A stretch of 11,671 bases of DNA from Candidatus Tariuqbacter arcticus (lineage in GTDB: Bacteria > Electryoneota > Tariuqbacteria > Tariuqbacterales > Tariuqbacteraceae), in NCBI GenBank assembly GCA_013202315.1, contig JABMRZ010000239.1, positions 1-11,671 on the forward strand, in the 5' to 3' direction. The position numbers were made by a program, and so were the translations under genes. This document shows positions 6,688-11,671 of this stretch, one piece after another. Within the stretch, counting starts at the first letter, position 1, and every line of letters starts with the position of its first letter. Below the pieces are notes generated by a model that saw nothing but the letters and a program-made list of their open reading frames with translations, was not told the origin of the DNA and ran no database searches.

Positions 6688-9216
6688 ATGAGATTGTTGA
6701 ATATTGCATTTACTTTAGTACTCGCCTTTATCATTGTAAAATCGGTCACTGCTCAACCACCTCCACAACCTGTGGTCAATCCGGCTGAATTCGAGCCGAT
6801 GAGCGGTGTTATCGTAGCTTTCCCGCCGCCTGTTCCCATGAGCTTAGTGGCGGAAATATCTGAAGACGCCATCGTTATGTCGGTGGTGCCCGATGTGAGT
6901 ACGATGCAGTCGGCAATTAATGCTTACGGCAACAGCGGTGTCAATCTGAATAATTGCACTTTCCTGATATGTCCGGCCAGTGCAAATTTGGCTCGGGATA
7001 ACGGTCCCTGGTATATATTCGATGGGTTGGGTTTTCAAGGTATCGCTGATAATATTCACAATCAGGGGACGCCAGTCGACAGCCTTCCCTGGTACATAGG
7101 TGACTCCCTGAACATACCTGTCTATCAGACGAATCTTGTAATCCAGGGTGGCAATTGGATGAGCGACGGGATGGGCTGTGCGATGTCTTCCGGGATGGTT
7201 TACACCCAAAATCCCAATCTTACACAATCGCAGATACATGACATTGTTCAAAGATATCTTGGGATCGAAAATTACATGGTTTTTGACGACTGCGGAGGCT
7301 ATGGTAATGCACACATCGACACCTGGGGAAAATTTATCGATCCTGGAAAAGTCATTATCAAACGATATAATCCGCCAGCGCCGGAATTGGAAGCTCTGGC
7401 TCACTACATCTCCACTTTGAAAAGCTCATACGGACGTCCCTATGAAGTAATTAGGATCGAATACGATTACACCACTTCTTACACTAATTCTTTGTTCATG
7501 AATAACAAAGTCCTTGTTCCCACGAATAACGGTCATCCCCTCGACTCTTTAGCCCTGCGCACTTACCAGGAAGCAATGCCCGGCTATGAAGTTCTGGGAT
7601 TTGGACCGGGATGGGGTCCCGGAAACGCACTGCACTGCCGCACTATGGGCATCACTGACCGCTATATGCTGAGGATCACGCATATCCCCATTTTCGATCA
7701 GGAGAATTTTGGACAGGATTTTCCGGTTCAGGCGGCGGTGCACGCTTACAGCAATACCCCGCTCTTGGCGGGAATGCCGCAGGTCTATTGGAAAGTCGAG
7801 GGAGGGAATTACAATATATTGACGATGACGCATACGGCGGGGGATTCTTTTTTAGCAGTAATACCTTCACAGCCGGATAACACGGATATATACTACTATA
7901 TCCATGCCGAAGATGACTCGAGCAGAAGCGAAAACCATCCCTATATCGGAACTGGCAATCCGCATCACTTTTATGTCGGACCAGATATAGAGCCTCCGAC
8001 TGTCGAAACCATAATTCCGGAGACGATTCTCCCTTTAAGCCTGCCGTTAACCATCACCGCTGAAGTGCGGGACAACCGCTGGATTTCTTCAGTAACTTTG
8101 GAATATTCGATTAACGGAGTTCCGGTAGATACTTTGGAAATGACACTCCAGACACTCAGCGCTGTTGTTTACGAGGCTGAATTTGACCCGCCGGTTACCC
8201 CCGGCGACCATGTACAGCTCCGCATCAAGGCAGTGGATAATTCCACCAATCAAAATACAGCTTATGCTCCTGAGTTTGGCTATTATGAAATCAATATTGT
8301 TGGCGAATTGCGTGCCTGCGTCTGGAATCCCTGCGGTCAACCTTCCGGTCAAGCGATTTTCGATCTTCTGCAAACCGGCGGGATACAATGCTTTTATACT
8401 GAAGAAGAACCCGTCAGTTTTAACCGCTTCGTTTCAATGTTTATATGTCTGGGGAGCTGGCCCAGCACCTACGACATGAATTTAGACCAGGTCGATAAAA
8501 TCACCGATTATATCCAAAGCGGTCATTGTATTTATCTTGAAGGAGCGGATTGTTGGGCATATAGTCCTTATCATGATCAACTATCTGAAGCTTTCGGTAT
8601 AGTCGGTATATATGACGGACCGATACAGTCGAGTATCAATCCGTTGTTGGGAGTAGCAAGCACTTTCACATCAGGAATGTCCTTCAATTCCAACAACACG
8701 CACTATGTTGACCGAATCGCCGCCGCACCCGGATCAGATTTAATCTTCGTTCATGCCGATACAGCTTATGGCGTAATACAGGATAATCCTGATTTTAAAA
8801 CAGTCGGGTGCAGTTTTGAGTTCGGGGGATTGAACGGCAATAATCCCTCGAGTTCACAGCAGATTTTACTGCGCCAAATTCTGCGTTATTTCAGATCAAT
8901 CCATGCGGAAGTTTCTGGTTCAGATATAGAAGTCTTAGTCGGTCTACTTCCCGACCAATACGCTCTATTTCAAAACCACCCCAACCCGTTCAACTCGATG
9001 ACTACCATCAGCTTCGGCTTGCCGCAGGCTTCCCGCGTGAAGCTGATTGTCTATGACTTAGAGGGAAGGATGGCAGGTGAACTGGTGGATGGCATGACAG
9101 ATGCTGGAATACACGAAGTGACCTGGGATGCTTCTAACCTTGCTTCCGGGATCTACTTCTACCGAATTCAGGCAGGCGATTTCACCTCGGTGAAGAAAAT
9201 GGCGCTGGTGAAATAA
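6688..9216 (+). CDS. Secreted peptidylarginine deiminase (PPAD-like) with extra domains and T9SS-type tail
   Basis: This 842-aa exported member of the bacterial peptidylarginine/agmatine deiminase family converts arginine side chains to citrulline and ammonia. AAAGAGG lies 6 nt before the ATG, and a signal peptide ends near residue 22 (VTA|Q). The catalytic domain (~30-345) has D104 (ARDNGPW), H209 and D211 (AHIDTWGK), N267 (YTNS) and nucleophile C317 (ALHCRTMG), matching PPAD D130, H236, D238, N297 and C351. An Ig-like domain (~350-430, YYYIHAEDDSS) follows as in PPAD. Beyond that come parts PPAD lacks: a second Ig-like domain (~430-538) and a Rossmann or glutamine-amidotransferase-like domain (~540-745, with FICLGSW and DYIQSGHCIYLEG). 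The sorting domain (~755-842) runs from NHPNPFNS to KMALVK. PPAD's substrate-binding R152 and R154 appear as Q126 and T128 (IHNQGTP), so C-terminal specificity may differ. An IS4 element lies just upstream. Confidence 0.87.
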   Translation: MRLLNIAFTLVLAFIIVKSVTAQPPPQPVVNPAEFEPMSGVIVAFPPPVPMSLVAEISEDAIVMSVVPDVSTMQSAINAYGNSGVNLNNCTFLICPASANLARDNGPWYIFDGLGFQGIADNIHNQGTPVDSLPWYIGDSLNIPVYQTNLVIQGGNWMSDGMGCAMSSGMVYTQNPNLTQSQIHDIVQRYLGIENYMVFDDCGGYGNAHIDTWGKFIDPGKVIIKRYNPPAPELEALAHYISTLKSSYGRPYEVIRIEYDYTTSYTNSLFMNNKVLVPTNNGHPLDSLALRTYQEAMPGYEVLGFGPGWGPGNALHCRTMGITDRYMLRITHIPIFDQENFGQDFPVQAAVHAYSNTPLLAGMPQVYWKVEGGNYNILTMTHTAGDSFLAVIPSQPDNTDIYYYIHAEDDSSRSENHPYIGTGNPHHFYVGPDIEPPTVETIIPETILPLSLPLTITAEVRDNRWISSVTLEYSINGVPVDTLEMTLQTLSAVVYEAEFDPPVTPGDHVQLRIKAVDNSTNQNTAYAPEFGYYEINIVGELRACVWNPCGQPSGQAIFDLLQTGGIQCFYTEEEPVSFNRFVSMFICLGSWPSTYDMNLDQVDKITDYIQSGHCIYLEGADCWAYSPYHDQLSEAFGIVGIYDGPIQSSINPLLGVASTFTSGMSFNSNNTHYVDRIAAAPGSDLIFVHADTAYGVIQDNPDFKTVGCSFEFGGLNGNNPSSSQQILLRQILRYFRSIHAEVSGSDIEVLVGLLPDQYALFQNHPNPFNSMTTISFGLPQASRVKLIVYDLEGRMAGELVDGMTDAGIHEVTWDASNLASGIYFYRIQAGDFTSVKKMALVK
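8986..9030 (+). repeat. 45-bp sorting-domain repeat, copy 2
   Basis: This is identical to 3316-3360. It lies inside the deiminase sorting domain and encodes PFNSMTTISFGLPQA. The sequence differs immediately after it (TCCCGC here, GCGTAT in copy 1). Confidence 0.9.
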
Positions 9217-9328
9217 GCTCGATGACCAGGAGGGATTCAAGCGCCCGCTCTTTTTTCTGGTGCATACAAGGTGATCCCTTTTATGAGCTTGTGATAATTC
9301 TCCAACGATTGTAAAAAGGAGGTTTTCG

Positions 9329-11056
9329 ATGAAAAGGATGCTTATTCTGGTTCTATTCGGTCTTGCGGTCACCTGTCGGGCTGAGATGATGATCGGAAGG
9401 ATCCAGATAAACTCAACCGGGGAAATCGACCACTTAATCAGGATGGGATTCTCCATCTACCACGATGAATTAGAAGGCATGGTGGATCTCGTCTTTGATG
9501 AGCAGGGTTATGGACTGCTCAGAGAAATGGGATACGAACCGCAGGTGCTCGCCCCCCTTTCCACGGTGGAAATGGATATAGATCCTGAATACCATACATA
9601 TGAAGAATTTACCACAGAATTGCAAAGTCTGGCGGCGCAGTATCCGGATCTCTGCCGGCTGGATTTCATCGGCTATGCCACGCAGTTCCCCCGGACAATC
9701 TGGTGCATGAAACTGTCCGATAATGCAGCAGAAGAGGAAGATGAGCTGTCCCTGTTTTATTTAGGCATTCACCATGCCCGCGAACCGGTGGGCGGCGAAA
9801 CCATAATTTATATGATCAATCATTTCCTGGAGAACTACGGGGTAGATCCTCAGATTACCGACTGGATGAACGACTACGAGATCTTCTTCGTCCCGCTGCT
9901 AAATCCCGACGGTCACTATGCCGTAACTTCCAGCATCACCGAATTCTGGCGCAAAAACGCCCGGGATACGAACCATAACGGCATCTATTACGAGTTCGTG
10001 GGAACCTCTATGTGGAATACCCGTACTGAAGGGGTTGATCTGAACCGAAACTACGACTGGTACTGGGAACTGGGGGGTTCATCCAATCCACACCGTTATA
10101 ACTATCGGGGGACTGCCCCGTTTTCCGAGGACGAACTGAGCGGCATCTTGAATCTGGCTATTGAGCAACGCTTCGTTTGCGGCATCACCTTCCACAGCTA
10201 TGGCGAAGTGGTCTACTACCCCTGGACCTTCAGCGGGCAGCCCGCTCCCGACCAGGATGTCTTAGATTCCATCGCAGAGGCGCTTGCCAGCCGCTTCATT
10301 AAGGACAGCGGAGAGCCTTACGACTACGATATAGTTGGCGGCCAAAGCGGACATTGCAGGAACTGGTTTTATGGATTCGCTGGAGCGCTGGCTTACTGTG
10401 TTGAACTGAACCCCTCTCCGCTTTTTATCCCGCCGGGGTGGCAACTCGGAGAGCGAACAGAACGCTATATGCGGGGCGCCATTTATCTTCTGGAAAGACT
10501 GGCAGGAGCGGGTATCACCGGTCATGTGACCGATGCAGTAACCGGCCAGCCTCTGGAAGCTCGGATTGAAATCCGGGGAAGGATATCCGATCAGGTTCGG
10601 CACAGGTTTGCAGAACCGGAATACGGGCGTTTCACCCGACTGCTGAACAACGGCGCCTACACCGTTCTCGCCAGTATGCCAGGCTATCTGACCGAAGAGA
10701 TAGAGAATGTGGTAGTCAGCAATACCATGACAGAATTGGAAATTCAACTTATGCCTACCCAGGCTGACGCAGACGAAGCCCTGGTTAAGAGCCCCTCAAA
10801 TGAGCCAAAGTTCAACGTCAGGCAAACCTCGGGTCAAAGGATTAATTTCAGCTTTGAATTGCAGCAGCCTTCGGAGATAGATCTGAAAGTCTACGATGTT
10901 TTAGGACGCTTGGCGGCAAAGTTAACTTACGGCTGGCGGGATGCAGGACGACACGAGGTATCTTTCGACGGTTCGAGGCTTGCTTCAGGAGTCTATTTCT
11001 ATCAGATAAAAGCGGGGAACTTTACCGTTAATGGAAAGATAGCGTTGATGAAATAA
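9329..11056 (+). CDS. Secreted M14 zinc carboxypeptidase with regulatory-like and C-terminal sorting domains
   Basis: This 575-aa exported metallo-carboxypeptidase is a distant paralogue of the first. A strong ribosome site, AAGGAGG (9316-9322), lies 6 nt before the ATG, and a signal peptide ends near residue 18 (CRA|E). A propeptide-like segment (~19-85) is followed by the M14 domain (~88-390): zinc ligands H149 and E152 (HHAREP) and H289 (TFHSYG), N239/R240 (DLNRNY) and general base E359 (CVELNPSP). A carboxypeptidase regulatory-like beta sandwich (~395-472, ITGHVTDAVTGQPLEA) follows. The C-terminal tail (~495-575) keeps YDVLGR, GWRDAG, LASGVYFYQI and KIALMK, but has no N-P-x-P-F-N motif and instead reads KFNVRQTSGQ. 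The gene lies 112 bp after the deiminase with no clear terminator between them, so the two may be cotranscribed. A strong terminator follows at 11173-11221. Confidence 0.9.
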   Translation: MKRMLILVLFGLAVTCRAEMMIGRIQINSTGEIDHLIRMGFSIYHDELEGMVDLVFDEQGYGLLREMGYEPQVLAPLSTVEMDIDPEYHTYEEFTTELQSLAAQYPDLCRLDFIGYATQFPRTIWCMKLSDNAAEEEDELSLFYLGIHHAREPVGGETIIYMINHFLENYGVDPQITDWMNDYEIFFVPLLNPDGHYAVTSSITEFWRKNARDTNHNGIYYEFVGTSMWNTRTEGVDLNRNYDWYWELGGSSNPHRYNYRGTAPFSEDELSGILNLAIEQRFVCGITFHSYGEVVYYPWTFSGQPAPDQDVLDSIAEALASRFIKDSGEPYDYDIVGGQSGHCRNWFYGFAGALAYCVELNPSPLFIPPGWQLGERTERYMRGAIYLLERLAGAGITGHVTDAVTGQPLEARIEIRGRISDQVRHRFAEPEYGRFTRLLNNGAYTVLASMPGYLTEEIENVVVSNTMTELEIQLMPTQADADEALVKSPSNEPKFNVRQTSGQRINFSFELQQPSEIDLKVYDVLGRLAAKLTYGWRDAGRHEVSFDGSRLASGVYFYQIKAGNFTVNGKIALMK

Positions 11057-11172
11057 GGAAAATCTTCCGGTAGGTTAGAATGTTTATTTTGCTCATATTA
11101 TTCCCTGATTCTGGATTAAATATGGTGAAATGAGTCAAGAAGGGCAGTGTCATTTGATCGGATTTGAGTATA

Positions 11173-11221
11173 AAAGGCTTACGTTTTCTTGAATTTATTG
11201 AACCGTAAGCCTTTGTTTTTT
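11173..11221 (+). terminator. Intrinsic terminator
   Basis: An 11-bp perfect stem, AAAGGCTTACG (11173-11183) with CGTAAGCCTTT (11204-11214), has a 20-nt loop and is followed by G and six T. It ends the second carboxypeptidase transcript. Its left arm starts with AAA, so it could partly work for the minus strand too. Confidence 0.8.
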
Positions 11222-11223
11222 AA

Positions 11224-11265
11224 GGTCGGGGCGGCCGGATTTGAACCGGCGACCCCCTCCCAAAG
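11224..11265 (-). pseudogene. 3' fragment of a tRNA-Pro gene
   Basis: On the minus strand the sequence runs from an anticodon loop TTTGGGA (anticodon TGG, Pro), through a variable loop GGGTC, a perfect T-stem GCCGG/CCGGC with loop TTCAAAT, the acceptor strand CGCCCCG and discriminator A, to CC. The 3' anticodon strand has only two bases (GG) in place of five, and no matching 5' acceptor (CGGGGCG), D-arm or paired anticodon stem is found further along. It is therefore a 3' remnant and not a working tRNA. Such 3' fragments commonly mark attachment sites of integrative elements. That role is inference. Confidence 0.65.
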
Positions 11266-11449
11266 CGGATAAAATCTATCATGCTAATTCATTGTAATAG
11301 CTTCATTTAGCTCGTAAGCCCGTAAACCTTCGGATGGTTGGACGCCATCCCATTATTCGGTTACTTATTTTGCTCAGCTAATAATTTGCAAATATAACTG
11401 AACTTTAGTATATTACTGAACAACAATACAGTATACTAAGGATTTAGTC
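11266..11449. other. Non-coding stretch beside the tRNA fragment
   Basis: No gene is seen. A small hairpin, GGATGG/CCATCC, occupies 11332-11350 (7-nt loop). An 8-bp inverted pair, TTAGTATA/TATACTAA (11405-11412 and 11432-11439), lies just before the IS1595 remnant; the TATACT inside it could be a -10 box, but no good -35 accompanies it. I do not see integrase-binding repeats clearly enough to name them. Confidence 0.35.
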
Positions 11450-11620
11450 ATGGAAAAAATCTTATCGCTGATGGAATTTCAAAAGAAATTCACTACCGAA
11501 GAAACTTGCTTCGACTATTTGGTCAAAACCCCTGGCCTAAAAGCTTCATCTGCCCGGAATGCGGTCTGCCTCTTTAAAATGTCATCCGCCTTAGGATTTG
11601 CGATATTTCCTGCTATTTGA
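11450..11620 (+). pseudogene. Decayed IS1595-family transposase, N-terminal remnant
   Basis: The frame from ATG 11450 reads MEKILSLMEFQKKFTTEETC and then FDYLVK, the usual start of IS1595-type transposases. The zinc-ribbon part continues in a different frame from 11533: WPKSFICPECGLPL, with the CPEC knuckle, then a TAA at 11575-11577. A single-base indel around 11527-11532 therefore breaks the gene, and the following sequence (RLRICDIS) is only faintly like the family. The original frame closes with TGA at 11618-11620. No DDE catalytic part is present. The surroundings become AT-rich, so most of the element appears lost. Confidence 0.7.
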
Positions 11621-11671
11621 TATATAATACCATGACATAATTTATCAAATTATTCCTCGAAACGCTCAGAA

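Noticed and set aside
9217..9328. Terminator between the deiminase and second carboxypeptidase
   Set aside because: AGGGAT/ATCCCT (9231-9236 and 9274-9279) enclose a 37-nt loop, and the six-T run lies inside the loop, not after the stem, so no credible terminator forms.
11084..11376. 12-bp direct repeat TTATTTTGCTCA (11084-11095 and 11365-11376) flanking the terminator and tRNA fragment
   Set aside because: It is AT-rich and short, has no associated element ends, and may well be coincidental.
11224..11400. tmRNA (ssrA) gene on the minus strand
   Set aside because: The T-arm and acceptor strand fit tRNA-Pro. No complementary 5' acceptor is present, and the possible reading frame KLLAEQNK does not look like a proteolysis tag.

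Overview
The window looks like a piece of chromosome from an uncultured bacterium of the Fibrobacteres-Chlorobi-Bacteroidetes (FCB) group or a neighbouring candidate phylum such as Cloacimonadota, Zixibacteria or KSB1. The main reason is that three large secreted proteins carry C-terminal domains of the type IX secretion (Por/T9SS) 'type A sorting' kind: NYPNPFNS or NHPNPFNS, then YDxxGR, ASGVY/ASGIY, and a final K(M/I)xLxK. The phylum cannot be fixed from sequence reading alone.

Layout, left to right. (1) 1-692: mobile-element debris. There is the 5' part of an IS630-family transposase on the minus strand, with a -1 frameshift site and a hairpin covering its ribosome binding site, then a short sequence matching the tip of an IS4-type end. 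(2) 991-3546: a secreted M14 zinc carboxypeptidase. (3) 3575-5206: a strikingly AT-rich gene for a protein with a possible N-terminal helix-turn-helix and a C-terminal HEPN-type RN-x3-H motif; it is the best candidate here for an undescribed defence or toxin function. (4) 5284-6610: a complete IS4-family insertion with 14-bp terminal inverted repeats and a 9-bp target duplication, whose transposase has an in-frame amber codon. (5) 6688-9216: a secreted peptidylarginine deiminase resembling Porphyromonas gingivalis PPAD but with extra domains. (6) 9329-11056: a second, different M14 carboxypeptidase. (7) 11057-11671: a strong terminator, a 3' fragment of a tRNA-Pro gene on the minus strand, and a decayed IS1595-family transposase.

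How the genes may work together. Two exported carboxypeptidases flank an exported arginine deiminase, and all three have signal peptides and T9SS-like tails. In the first carboxypeptidase an Asp sits where carboxypeptidase T has its S1' Asp, which fits removal of C-terminal basic as well as hydrophobic residues. The deiminase keeps the catalytic Asp/His/Asp/Asn/Cys set of PPAD but appears to have lost the two arginines that bind the substrate's C-terminal carboxylate. The cluster therefore looks like an extracellular protein-processing set. The AT-rich gene and the IS elements are unrelated in composition and look like later arrivals. A tRNA fragment at one end and transposase debris at both ends suggest a plastic, accessory region.
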